The notes beneath the pieces were generated by a model. That model was not told the origin of the DNA, did not search any database, and worked only from the letters and a program-made list of their open reading frames with translations. The position numbers and the translations under genes are program-made. Below are positions 17,060 to 24,775 of a stretch of DNA of 26,162 nt, piece by piece (position 1 is the stretch's first letter; the number at the start of each line of letters is the position of its first letter). The stretch is from Lachnospiraceae bacterium (GTDB taxonomy: Bacteria; Bacillota_A; Clostridia; Lachnospirales; Lachnospiraceae): NCBI GenBank assembly GCA_024699595.1, contig JAILPG010000344.1, forward strand, positions 1 to 26,162, read 5' to 3'.

Positions 17060-17818
17060 ATGAAAAAAATGATCAGTATCGCAACTCTGTGTGCCTGTGT
17101 ATTAACAGTACTTACAGGCTGTGTGGCTACGACCGGGACATCCCAGGACTCAGGAGCAAAGGCAAAGCTTGTTATGGCGACAAATGCCGAGTTCCCTCCC
17201 TATGAGTTTCATGACGGGGACAAGATAGTGGGAATAGATGCGGAAATGGCTGAAGCTATCGCAAAAGAGCTCGATATGGAGCTTGTGATCGAAGACATGG
17301 CTTTTGATTCCATCATTGCATCAGTACAGACCGGAAAGGCTGATGTAGGTATCGCCGGAATGACCGTAACTGAAGACAGGCTTGAAAACGTTAATTTCTC
17401 TACTCCGTACACCGAGAGCAGGCAGGTTGTTATCTTAAAGGAAGACAGCGATATTACCTCAGTGGATGACCTTACCGGAAAGACCATAGGCGTACAGCTT
17501 GGAACCACAGGCGACATCTTTGCCGAGGATATCGAGGGCGCAACTCTTGAGCGTTACAACAAGGGAATGGAAGCAGTTCAGTCATTAAGCCAGGGCAAGG
17601 TTGACGCTGTCATCATCGATATGATGCCTGCCAAGGTATTTGTAGAGAAGAACGAAGGTCTTAAGATCCTTGATGAGGATTTTGCAGTTGAGGAATATGC
17701 CATCTGTGTAGCAAAGGACAATACAGAGCTTCTTGACAAGATCAATACGGCTCTTTCAAACCTTGAGTCCTCAGGAGAACTTCAGAAGATAATAGACAAG
17801 TATATTGCAGCAGAATAA
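17060..17818 (+). CDS. Polar amino acid ABC transporter, substrate-binding lipoprotein
   Basis: The start is taken at ATG 17060, ten bases after AAAGGAG (17044-17050). This gives a 252-residue protein with a clean lipoprotein signal peptide (MKKMISIATLCACVLTVLTGC, lipobox cysteine 21); an in-frame ATG at 16988 would bury the signal. The mature part is an SBP_bac_3 (periplasmic-binding-protein-like II) domain. NAEFPPYEF lines the ligand cleft, R107 in VTEDRLENV should bind the alpha-carboxylate, and the Asp residues of KVDAVIID (180-187) should hold the amino group. The substrate is a polar amino acid such as Gln, His, Arg or cystine, but sequence alone does not say which. Permease and ATPase genes follow at once. 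Confidence 0.92.
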   Translation: MKKMISIATLCACVLTVLTGCVATTGTSQDSGAKAKLVMATNAEFPPYEFHDGDKIVGIDAEMAEAIAKELDMELVIEDMAFDSIIASVQTGKADVGIAGMTVTEDRLENVNFSTPYTESRQVVILKEDSDITSVDDLTGKTIGVQLGTTGDIFAEDIEGATLERYNKGMEAVQSLSQGKVDAVIIDMMPAKVFVEKNEGLKILDEDFAVEEYAICVAKDNTELLDKINTALSNLESSGELQKIIDKYIAAE

Positions 17819-17884
17819 TGTAATTGATGCCTTACAGGCTCCGTGACAATATATCACTGCATAACAGAATGAAAGAAATAAATT

Positions 17885-18574
17885 ATGAATGATCTTGTAA
17901 AGTCCTTTTCACAGAATTTTATAGAAAAGAACAGATATCAGTACATTCTTGACGGACTTGTTAATACCCTGATAATGACTGCCTGCGCAGTCATTATCGG
18001 TATTATCATAGGTTTTATCATCGCGATAATCCGCTCCAACCACGACAAGACCGGAAGGCTTAAGGTACTTAATTTTATCTGTAACTTATATCTTACGGTC
18101 ATAAGAGGCACGCCCATGGTGCTGCAGCTTCTGATCACATACTTTGTTATTTTTGCATCGGTAAACGTAAGCAAGATGCTTGTTGCGATCATAGCCTTCG
18201 GTATCAATTCCGGAGCCTATGTGGCGGAGATAATAAGAGGCGGGATAATGTCAATAGACAATGGCCAGTTTGAGGCGGGAAGATCGCTCGGTTTTTCCTA
18301 CCATCAGACCATGGTCTATTTCATCCTTCCCCAGGCTCTGAAAAATGTACTTCCCGCGCTTGGAAACGAGTTCGTGGTACTGCTTAAGGAAACCTCTGTT
18401 GCAGGATATATAGCGATGCAGGATCTTACAAAAGGCGCCGACATTATAAGAAGCCAGACCTATTCGGCCTTTATGCCGCTTGTTATGGCAGCTCTTATCT
18501 ATCTTGCACTTGTCATGTTATTTGACGGCCTCATCAAAAAGCTTGAAAGGAGGCTCAGAAACAGTGACCACTGA
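17885..18574 (+). CDS. Polar amino acid ABC transporter, permease
   Basis: This 229-residue HisM/GlnP-type permease has about five membrane segments (roughly 22-48, 57-87, 97-120, 150-180 and 193-217). The EAA loop that contacts the ATPase is visible as [31 protein letters not shown] after the second segment is also typical of the family. It probably works as a homodimer, since only one permease gene is present. The ribosome site is weak (GAAAG in an A-rich stretch), 66 bases after the binding protein. The 3' end overlaps the ATPase gene by 11 bases. Confidence 0.93.
   Translation: MNDLVKSFSQNFIEKNRYQYILDGLVNTLIMTACAVIIGIIIGFIIAIIRSNHDKTGRLKVLNFICNLYLTVIRGTPMVLQLLITYFVIFASVNVSKMLVAIIAFGINSGAYVAEIIRGGIMSIDNGQFEAGRSLGFSYHQTMVYFILPQALKNVLPALGNEFVVLLKETSVAGYIAMQDLTKGADIIRSQTYSAFMPLVMAALIYLALVMLFDGLIKKLERRLRNSDH
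18546..18553 (+). promoter_or_regulatory. Ribosome site that sets a GTG start for the ABC ATPase
   Basis: AAAGGAGG lies 10 bases before GTG 18564, inside the permease gene. The in-frame ATG at 18480 lies deep in the permease coding region and would add 28 residues unlike any ABC ATPase, so GTG is preferred. Confidence 0.8.
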
Positions 18575-19307
18575 AAAAGATACCCTCATTAGGGTTACGG
18601 GATTAAACAAAAAATTTGATTCGATCCATGCACTCAAAGATATAAATATAGATATCTACAGGGGTGATGTTGCCTTTGTTGTAGGTCCTTCGGGATCAGG
18701 AAAGAGCACATTCCTTAGATGCCTTAATCTGCTTGAGATGCCAAGCTCAGGAACCATTCTGTTTGAGGGAAATGATATCTGTGCTACGGACTGTAACATA
18801 GATCTGCACAGGCAGAAGATGGGCATGGTATTTCAACAGTTTAACCTCTTCCCTCATATGACAGTCATGAAAAATCTGACTATCGGTCCGATAAAGCTGC
18901 AGCATAAGAGCGAGGAAGAAGCCCGTGACAAGGCCATGGAACTGTTAAAGCGCGTGGACCTTGCAGAAAGGGCGGATGCATACCCCGGACAGCTCTCCGG
19001 AGGCCAGAAGCAGAGAATAGCCATCTGCCGGTCTTTATGCATGAATCCTGATGTGATGCTGTTTGACGAGCCGACCTCGGCACTCGATCCCGAAATGGTC
19101 GGTGAAGTCTTAAGCGTTATGAGAGAGCTTGCAAAGGAAAAGATGACGATGGTCGTTGTAACTCATGAGATGGCCTTTGCAAAAGAGGTTGCTAACAGGG
19201 TCATCTTCATGGCTGACGGTGAGATACTTGAAGAGAACGATCCCGAAAACTTCTTTAATCATCCTAAAAACGAGAGATTACAATCATTCCTGGCAAAGGT
19301 ACTTTAA
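18564..19307 (+). CDS. Polar amino acid ABC transporter, ATPase
   Basis: The 247-residue ATPase (GTG start) belongs to the GlnQ/HisP group. It has Walker [10 protein letters not shown] (41-49), a Q-loop at [13 protein letters not shown] (89-101), the signature LSGGQKQR (144-151), Walker [15 protein letters not shown] (164-177) and the H-switch in VVTHEM. All motifs are intact. It energises the preceding binding protein and permease and should act as a dimer on the cytoplasmic face. Overlap with the permease by 11 bases implies translational coupling. The topoisomerase gene starts five bases after its stop. Confidence 0.95.
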   Translation: MTTEKDTLIRVTGLNKKFDSIHALKDINIDIYRGDVAFVVGPSGSGKSTFLRCLNLLEMPSSGTILFEGNDICATDCNIDLHRQKMGMVFQQFNLFPHMTVMKNLTIGPIKLQHKSEEEARDKAMELLKRVDLAERADAYPGQLSGGQKQRIAICRSLCMNPDVMLFDEPTSALDPEMVGEVLSVMRELAKEKMTMVVVTHEMAFAKEVANRVIFMADGEILEENDPENFFNHPKNERLQSFLAKVL

Positions 19308-19312
19308 TATAT

Positions 19313-21382
19313 ATGGGAAAAACCGTATTTATAGCCGAGAAACCGTCCGTGGCAAGGCAGTTCTGCGACGCTCTTAAGATCAAGGCAAAGAGTAAGGACG
19401 GTTATCTTGAAGGTGAAAACACAATAATCACCTGGTGTGTCGGACATCTGATAACCATGAGTTATCCTGAGGTCTACGACGAAAAATATAAAAAATGGAG
19501 CTTTGCGACACTTCCGTTTCTTCCGGATGAATACAAATATGAAGTGATACCCTCTGCAAAGAAGCAGTTTGCGACTGTAAAGGAACTCCTTACAAGAGAT
19601 GATGTCGATACCATCTATGTTTGTACGGACTCGGGGCGTGAAGGTGAATACATCTACAGACTGGTGGATGCGGCCGCAAATGTTAAAGGCAAGGTAAAAA
19701 AAAGAGTCTGGATAGATTCACAGACCGAAGAAGAGATAAGACGCGGTATCAGGGAAGCAAAAGATCTGTCATATTATGATCCTTTAGCTTCCTCTGCGTA
19801 TTTAAGGGCCAAAGAAGATTACCTGATGGGCATCAATTTTTCAAGGGCCTTAAGCCTCAAATACGGAAACACGATCGCTAATTTCCTCAACATGAAATAT
19901 GCGGTGATCTCCGTTGGCCGTGTGATGACCTGTGTCCTCGGAATGGTCGTAAAAAGAGAGCGGGAGATAAGGGATTTTAAGAAAACCCCATTCTACAGGC
20001 TCATCGCCTCGTTTTCAATCGATGAAAAGACCTCGTATGATGCCGAATTCAAGGCGCTTGAGGGCTCTGCCTACTACATGAACCCGCTCTTATACAAGGA
20101 AAACGGATTTAAGGACAGAGCAGAGGCGGAAAAGCTTGCTGACAGACTTACCGCGGAATCACAGGGTGAGGGCATCATCGAAAAGATCGAGAAAAAGAAG
20201 GAAGTAAAAAAACCGCCCTTACTGTTTAATCTTGCTGAGCTGCAGAACCTGTGCTCAAAGCTTTTTAAGATAAGTCCCGAAGAAACCTTAAAGATAATTC
20301 AGGAGCTCTATGAAAAAAAGCTTGTCACTTATCCCAGAACCGATGCGAGAGTCTTATCTACAGCGATCGCAAAAGAGATCCACAAAAACATCGCAGGATT
20401 AAAGAGATACGATATCGTCGGAAATATTCCGGAAGAGATATTAAAAAAAGGTTCCTACAAGGGTCTGGAGAAGACAAAGTACGTTAATGACAAACAGATA
20501 ACCGATCACTATGCGATAATCCCGACAGGACAGGGAATTGAAGGCCTTTCAAAGCTTGCACCGCTGTCGCAGAAGGTATATGAGGTCATCGTAAGGCGCT
20601 TCCTTGCTATCTTTTTGGATCCGGCCGAATATCAGAAGACTTCCATTGTGACAAGGGTCTGCGATGAATGCTTCTATGCATCCTTTAAGCTGTTGTCAAA
20701 GGAAGGATTCTTATCCGTAAACACCTATTCTTTTTCAAAGGCTGCAAGATCAGGACAGGCCGATGATAAGGAGTCTGCAGTGAAAGAAGAAACAGGGGAT
20801 GGAACCTCTGATAATCCTTCGGGAGAGGAAGAAGACGTAAAATGCGATCCTGCCTTCCTTGAAAAGATAAATGCCATTAGAAAGGGTGCTAAGATAAGGC
20901 TTGATGGCATAAACATAAAGGAAGGCGAGACTTCGCCTCCGAAAAGATACACGGGCGGATCCATCATACTTGCGATGGAAAACGCGGGCCAGCTTATCGA
21001 GGATGAGGAGCTGCGCGCCCAGATCAAAGGAAGCGGTATAGGTACCTCCGCAACAAGGGCCGGAATACTTGAAAAGCTTTTTAAGAACAAGTATCTGAAG
21101 CTTAACAAAAAGACACAGACTATCACACCTGAGCTGTTCGGGGAGATGATCTATGATGTGGTGGCGGCCTCAATAAAGCCTTTACTCGATCCGACTCTTA
21201 CCGCAAGCTGGGAAAAAGGCCTTACCCAGGTTGCCGAAGGGACGATATCGCCTGACGTCTATATGGACAAGCTCAATGACTATGTTGCAAGAAGGACCAA
21301 TCAGGTAAAGAACCTTAATAATCAGTCCGCTTTAAGGAACTGTTACATAAATGCATCACGTTTTTACAAAAAAGGAGGATGA
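19313..21382 (+). CDS. topB: DNA topoisomerase III (type IA)
   Basis: The 689 residues have the type IA core. The TOPRIM domain contributes IAEKPSVA (E9) and CTDSGREGE (104-112), and the catalytic tyrosine is Y340 in LVTYPRTDAR. The TOPRIM Asp pair reads D-S-G, a form also remembered from other Firmicute/conjugative-element TopB (DAGREGE), so it need not be inactive. There are no C-terminal zinc fingers, which argues for TopB over TopA. An acidic low-complexity insert (about 478-510) interrupts the core. The enzyme resolves single-stranded DNA links in replication and recombination. The ribosome site is weak. I see no mobile element genes around it, although TopB is often carried by them. Confidence 0.9.
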   Translation: MGKTVFIAEKPSVARQFCDALKIKAKSKDGYLEGENTIITWCVGHLITMSYPEVYDEKYKKWSFATLPFLPDEYKYEVIPSAKKQFATVKELLTRDDVDTIYVCTDSGREGEYIYRLVDAAANVKGKVKKRVWIDSQTEEEIRRGIREAKDLSYYDPLASSAYLRAKEDYLMGINFSRALSLKYGNTIANFLNMKYAVISVGRVMTCVLGMVVKREREIRDFKKTPFYRLIASFSIDEKTSYDAEFKALEGSAYYMNPLLYKENGFKDRAEAEKLADRLTAESQGEGIIEKIEKKKEVKKPPLLFNLAELQNLCSKLFKISPEETLKIIQELYEKKLVTYPRTDARVLSTAIAKEIHKNIAGLKRYDIVGNIPEEILKKGSYKGLEKTKYVNDKQITDHYAIIPTGQGIEGLSKLAPLSQKVYEVIVRRFLAIFLDPAEYQKTSIVTRVCDECFYASFKLLSKEGFLSVNTYSFSKAARSGQADDKESAVKEETGDGTSDNPSGEEEDVKCDPAFLEKINAIRKGAKIRLDGINIKEGETSPPKRYTGGSIILAMENAGQLIEDEELRAQIKGSGIGTSATRAGILEKLFKNKYLKLNKKTQTITPELFGEMIYDVVAASIKPLLDPTLTASWEKGLTQVAEGTISPDVYMDKLNDYVARRTNQVKNLNNQSALRNCYINASRFYKKGG
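21371..21378 (+). promoter_or_regulatory. Ribosome site that sets the start of the beta-helix gene
   Basis: AAAGGAGG sits five bases before ATG 21384, overlapping the end of topB. The earlier in-frame ATG at 21351 lies within topB without a ribosome site. Confidence 0.8.
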
Positions 21383-21383
21383 C

Positions 21384-22049
21384 ATGGAAAACATACGTAT
21401 ATCAGATCTCTATGACCTTAATGAAACGATCGCAGCGGAGGTGTTTGAGGGTCTTACATATCCCTGGGAGGTGCTGCCTCTGATAAAGGACTTCATTATC
21501 AGGCTTGGAAACACTCTGCCCGAGGATGAATACTACAAAAAGGGCGATGATATCTGGATCGCAAATTCAGCAAAGGTATCGCCAAGCGCCAACATAAACG
21601 GGCCTGCGATAATTGGAAAAGATGCGGAGATAAGACAGTGTGCCTTCATAAGGGGAAGCGCGATAGTGGGAGAGGGCGCTGTTGTAGGAAATTCAACAGA
21701 GCTTAAGAACGTCATACTCTTTAACAAAGTACAGGTACCTCATTACAACTATGTGGGCGATTCCATTCTGGGATATAAAGCTCATATGGGCGCAGGCTCC
21801 ATAACCTCAAATGTCAAATCCGACAAGACGCTTGTGGTAATAAAGAACGGTGAGGAAAACATAGAGACCGGTATCAAGAAGGTCGGCGCAATGCTCGGAG
21901 ACAATGTTGAAGTCGGATGCAATTCTGTATTAAACCCTGGTACCGTGATCGGAAGACACTCGAATATATATCCCTGTTCCTGCGTAAGAGGCGTGATACC
22001 CTCAGAAAGCATCTACAAGAAACAGGATGATATCGTAAAGAAAGCGTAA
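21384..22049 (+). CDS. Left-handed beta-helix (hexapeptide repeat) protein, GlmU-C-terminus-like
   Basis: From ATG 21384 the protein has 221 residues. After a helical N-terminus (about 1-55) comes a run of hexapeptide repeats of the [LIV]-G-x-x-x-x type (ANSAKVSPSANINGPAIIGKDAEI..., then VGEGAVVGN, LGDNVEVGCN, PGTVIGRHS). They build a left-handed parallel beta-helix as in acyl/nucleotidyl-transferases. It resembles proteins annotated as UDP-GlcNAc pyrophosphorylase in Lachnospiraceae, but there is no N-terminal pyrophosphorylase domain, so a uridylyltransferase role is not supported. The loop VPHYNYVGDSILGYKAHMGAG resembles the acetyltransferase active region of GlmU. It may be a sugar acetyltransferase. 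Confidence 0.75.
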   Translation: MENIRISDLYDLNETIAAEVFEGLTYPWEVLPLIKDFIIRLGNTLPEDEYYKKGDDIWIANSAKVSPSANINGPAIIGKDAEIRQCAFIRGSAIVGEGAVVGNSTELKNVILFNKVQVPHYNYVGDSILGYKAHMGAGSITSNVKSDKTLVVIKNGEENIETGIKKVGAMLGDNVEVGCNSVLNPGTVIGRHSNIYPCSCVRGVIPSESIYKKQDDIVKKA

Positions 22050-22084
22050 GCGGAACAGATCCGTAAACATAGATCCGAGAAGAT

Positions 22085-24610
22085 ATGACGAAAGAAGAAT
22101 TTAAAAAACTATCAGAAGGAATACTCATCCTTGACGGGGCAACAGGTACAAACCTTGCAAAGCGCGGAATGCCTGCAGGAGTGTGTCCAGAAAAATGGAT
22201 ACTTGAAAATCCCGATATATTCACAGCCTTACAGAGAGAGTTTTTTGAAGCCGGCAGCAATATAGTGCTTGCACCGACTTTTACATCCAACAGGATAAAG
22301 CTTTCCGAATATGGCCTTCAGGATGATATTGAGAATATCAACAGGGGACTGGTTGCTCTTTCACAAAGGGCAAGAGATGAGTATGCAAAGGATCACCTGG
22401 AGCGAAGCGACAGGCTCTTTATAGCGGCTGACATATCCATGACAGGAAAGCAGTTAAGACCCATGGGGCCGCTTGACTTTGAAGAGCTTGTGAACGTGTA
22501 TAAGGAACAGCTTGCAATAATCACTCCGATCGTCGACCTTGTCATCATTGAGACGATGATGAGCCTTTCGGAAACAAGAGCCGCACTCATCGCAGCGCAG
22601 GAAACCTCGGATATCCCGGTATTCTGTTCCTTAACCTTTGATGAGACGGGACGTACATTATACGGGACAGATCCAATGACCGCCATGGGTGTACTGCAGA
22701 GCCTCGGGGCAGATGCAGTGGGCTGCAACTGTTCGGTGGGACCTGACAAGCTATGTGATGTCATAAAACAGATGGCAGAGATAGCATATGTTCCCATACT
22801 TGCAAAGCCGAATGCGGGGCTTCCGGTACTTAATGAGGACGGCTCCACATCTTATGATGTATCGCCTTCTGAATTTGCAGAGGATATGGTAAAGATCATG
22901 GAGGCCGGCGCTACCATAGTAGGCGGCTGCTGCGGCACGACTCCGGATCATATAAAAGCCCTGTCGGATGCCTGCCAAAGCATCACACCGCATATCCCTC
23001 ACAACACCGGGATAAGGTATCTGTGCTCCGAACAGAAGACCGTAACCTTTGACCTTGATTCAAGCTTTATGATAGTTGGCGAGAGGATCAATCCCACAGG
23101 AAAGAAAAAGCTTCAGGAAGAGCTTAGAAACGGTTCTTTTGAGATGGTCTACGATTTTGCCGTATCCCAGTATGAGGCGGGTGCTACTTTCCTTGACATA
23201 AATGTCGGGATGGGCGGTATCGATGAGAAGGAAACGCTCATAAAGGCAATGGAAGAAGTAACCTCAGCGGTAACGCTTCCTCTTGTTCTTGATTCGTCGG
23301 ATGTGGAAGCGATGGAAGCAGCTCTTCGAAGATATCCCGGAAGAGCACTTGTAAACTCGGTATCGCTTGAAGATAAGAAGATAAACGGACTGTTGCCGAT
23401 AGTTAAGAGATACGGAGCCATGTTTCTGTTACTTCCATTATCGGATGACGGACTTCCGGGCTCCCTTGACGAAAAGAAAGAGATCATCGGTAAGATCCTA
23501 AAAAGAGCTTATGCTCTTGGCTTTAAGGACGAAGACATCGTCGTTGACGGACTTGTACAGACCGTTGGCGCCAATCCCGGAGCAGGACTTGAGACTCTTG
23601 AGACGATAAAATACTGCCACGATGAGCTTAAGCTTCCCACTATATGCGGTCTTTCAAATATCTCTTTCGGACTTCCAGAGAGGATCAATGTAAATACCGC
23701 ATTTTTAAACATGGCCATAATGAACGGGCTTACGATGGCTATCATGAATCCGTCACAGATACAGCTTGTGGCTCAGGCTCTCTCTGCCGATCTGCTGCTT
23801 AATAAGCAGGGGGCCGATCTGAGGTATATCGAATATGTTAATTCTCCTGCGGTAAAGGAGGCTCTTTCTGCCCCTAAGAAAAAAGAGGAGAGTACGAAAC
23901 CCGGATCATCCCCGGCTGACGGTAATAAAACAGGCGATACAGATGCAGCAAAAGGCACGGAAAATACCGTAAACAACGGCGGAGATGAGATCAATAAATG
24001 CGTAATGGCCGGTAATAAGGCAAAGATCATTTCTCAGACCGAGAGATCGCTTGCTGAGGGCAGAAGTGCAAAGAGCATATTAAATGAATCGCTGCTTCCT
24101 GCCATAAATGAAGTCGGTGCACTGTTTGAAAAGGGCAAATACTTTCTGCCGCAGCTTATAAAGAGCGCCGAGGCAATGTCTGCATCCATAGAGATCTTAG
24201 AGCCTCTTCTTAAAGAGGATAACGATGAAAAGACCTCCGTTACGGTCGTTATAGCTACCGTAAAGGGTGATATCCACGATATCGGAAAGAATCTCGTGGC
24301 TCTGATGCTTAAAAACTACGGCTATAACGTGATCGATCTTGGAAAGGATGTTGACTGCGACGTTATCATAGACGCCGCAAAGGAGAATAATGCAGATATA
24401 ATCGCTCTTTCCGCCCTTATGACTACCACGATGACAGAGATGGAAAGGGTAGTTGATCGGGCAAAGGAGAGAAACGTATGCGCAAGGATAATCATCGGAG
24501 GAGCCGTAACCACGCAGGAATACTGTGATCTCATAAAGGCTGACGGCTATTCAAAAGATGCCCAGGAAGCCGTTTTGCTCGTTAAGAAACTGATGGACAT
24601 GATCAGGTGA
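22085..24610 (+). CDS. metH: Cobalamin-dependent methionine synthase lacking the reactivation domain
   Basis: The 841 residues carry three MetH modules in order: homocysteine methyltransferase (about 10-300, zinc ligands C216 in GCNCS and C282-C283 in GGCCGTT), pterin/methyl-THF domain (about 325-580, VGERINPTGK, FLDINVGMGGIDE), then B12 cap and Rossmann domains (about 640-841, DIHDIG with lower ligand H731). An unusual low-complexity linker of about 45 residues (K, E, S, G, N, D; about 593-638) separates pterin and cap domains. The SAM-binding reactivation domain of E. coli MetH is absent, so a separate reactivation protein would be needed; none is in the window. The ribosome site is weak, and the gap to the previous gene is 35 bases. 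I see no B12 or SAM riboswitch. Confidence 0.93.
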   Translation: MTKEEFKKLSEGILILDGATGTNLAKRGMPAGVCPEKWILENPDIFTALQREFFEAGSNIVLAPTFTSNRIKLSEYGLQDDIENINRGLVALSQRARDEYAKDHLERSDRLFIAADISMTGKQLRPMGPLDFEELVNVYKEQLAIITPIVDLVIIETMMSLSETRAALIAAQETSDIPVFCSLTFDETGRTLYGTDPMTAMGVLQSLGADAVGCNCSVGPDKLCDVIKQMAEIAYVPILAKPNAGLPVLNEDGSTSYDVSPSEFAEDMVKIMEAGATIVGGCCGTTPDHIKALSDACQSITPHIPHNTGIRYLCSEQKTVTFDLDSSFMIVGERINPTGKKKLQEELRNGSFEMVYDFAVSQYEAGATFLDINVGMGGIDEKETLIKAMEEVTSAVTLPLVLDSSDVEAMEAALRRYPGRALVNSVSLEDKKINGLLPIVKRYGAMFLLLPLSDDGLPGSLDEKKEIIGKILKRAYALGFKDEDIVVDGLVQTVGANPGAGLETLETIKYCHDELKLPTICGLSNISFGLPERINVNTAFLNMAIMNGLTMAIMNPSQIQLVAQALSADLLLNKQGADLRYIEYVNSPAVKEALSAPKKKEESTKPGSSPADGNKTGDTDAAKGTENTVNNGGDEINKCVMAGNKAKIISQTERSLAEGRSAKSILNESLLPAINEVGALFEKGKYFLPQLIKSAEAMSASIEILEPLLKEDNDEKTSVTVVIATVKGDIHDIGKNLVALMLKNYGYNVIDLGKDVDCDVIIDAAKENNADIIALSALMTTTMTEMERVVDRAKERNVCARIIIGGAVTTQEYCDLIKADGYSKDAQEAVLLVKKLMDMIR

Positions 24611-24630
24611 AAAAGTACGATTTTTTTCGT

Positions 24631-24655
24631 TAACAAAAATGTTACAATTTTGTAA
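24631..24655. promoter_or_regulatory. Overlapping AT-rich palindromes upstream of the repeat-protein promoter
   Basis: TAACA-N4-TGTTA (24631-24644) overlaps TTACAA-N2-TTGTAA (24642-24655). They end 10 bases before the -35 box at 24666, a position suited to an activator or repressor. The protein that might bind is unknown. Confidence 0.3.
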
Positions 24656-24665
24656 AAAAGTATTT

Positions 24666-24694
24666 TTGACCCTCCCTGTATATAATGCTATAAT
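24666..24694 (+). promoter_or_regulatory. Strong sigma-A promoter of the 15-residue-repeat protein gene
   Basis: TTGACC (24666-24671) and a perfect TATAAT (24689-24694) are 17 bases apart, and TGC before the -10 box gives an extended -10. The start would be about 24701. This is the best promoter match in the window. Confidence 0.8.
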
Positions 24695-24700
24695 TATTAA

Positions 24701-24717
24701 CGGTAGCATTGCTACCG
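24701..24717 (+). other. Hairpin at the predicted mRNA 5' end
   Basis: CGGTAGC and GCTACCG form a 7-bp stem with an ATT loop, starting where transcription should begin. A 5'-terminal stem can block RNA decay, consistent with a long-lived message; a GGAAGG site follows at 24761-24766. Confidence 0.6.
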
Positions 24718-24775
24718 GACATGTTGTTTTAAGTTTGGGGAAACTCATAAAAAAGAGAAAAGGAAGGTATTCATT

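Noticed and set aside
19616..19645. Inactive topoisomerase because TOPRIM DxD reads DxG
   Set aside because: The DxGREGE form is familiar from other TopB proteins, and the catalytic tyrosine motif is intact.
22050..22084. Cobalamin or SAM riboswitch before metH
   Set aside because: The gap is only 35 bases and holds no such structure; the upstream sequence is coding.
24628..24645. Rex operator upstream of the repeat-protein gene (GTTAACAA half-site)
   Set aside because: Only one half resembles TTAACAA; the second half of TTGTTAA-N4-TTAACAA is missing and the partner palindrome has the opposite arrangement.
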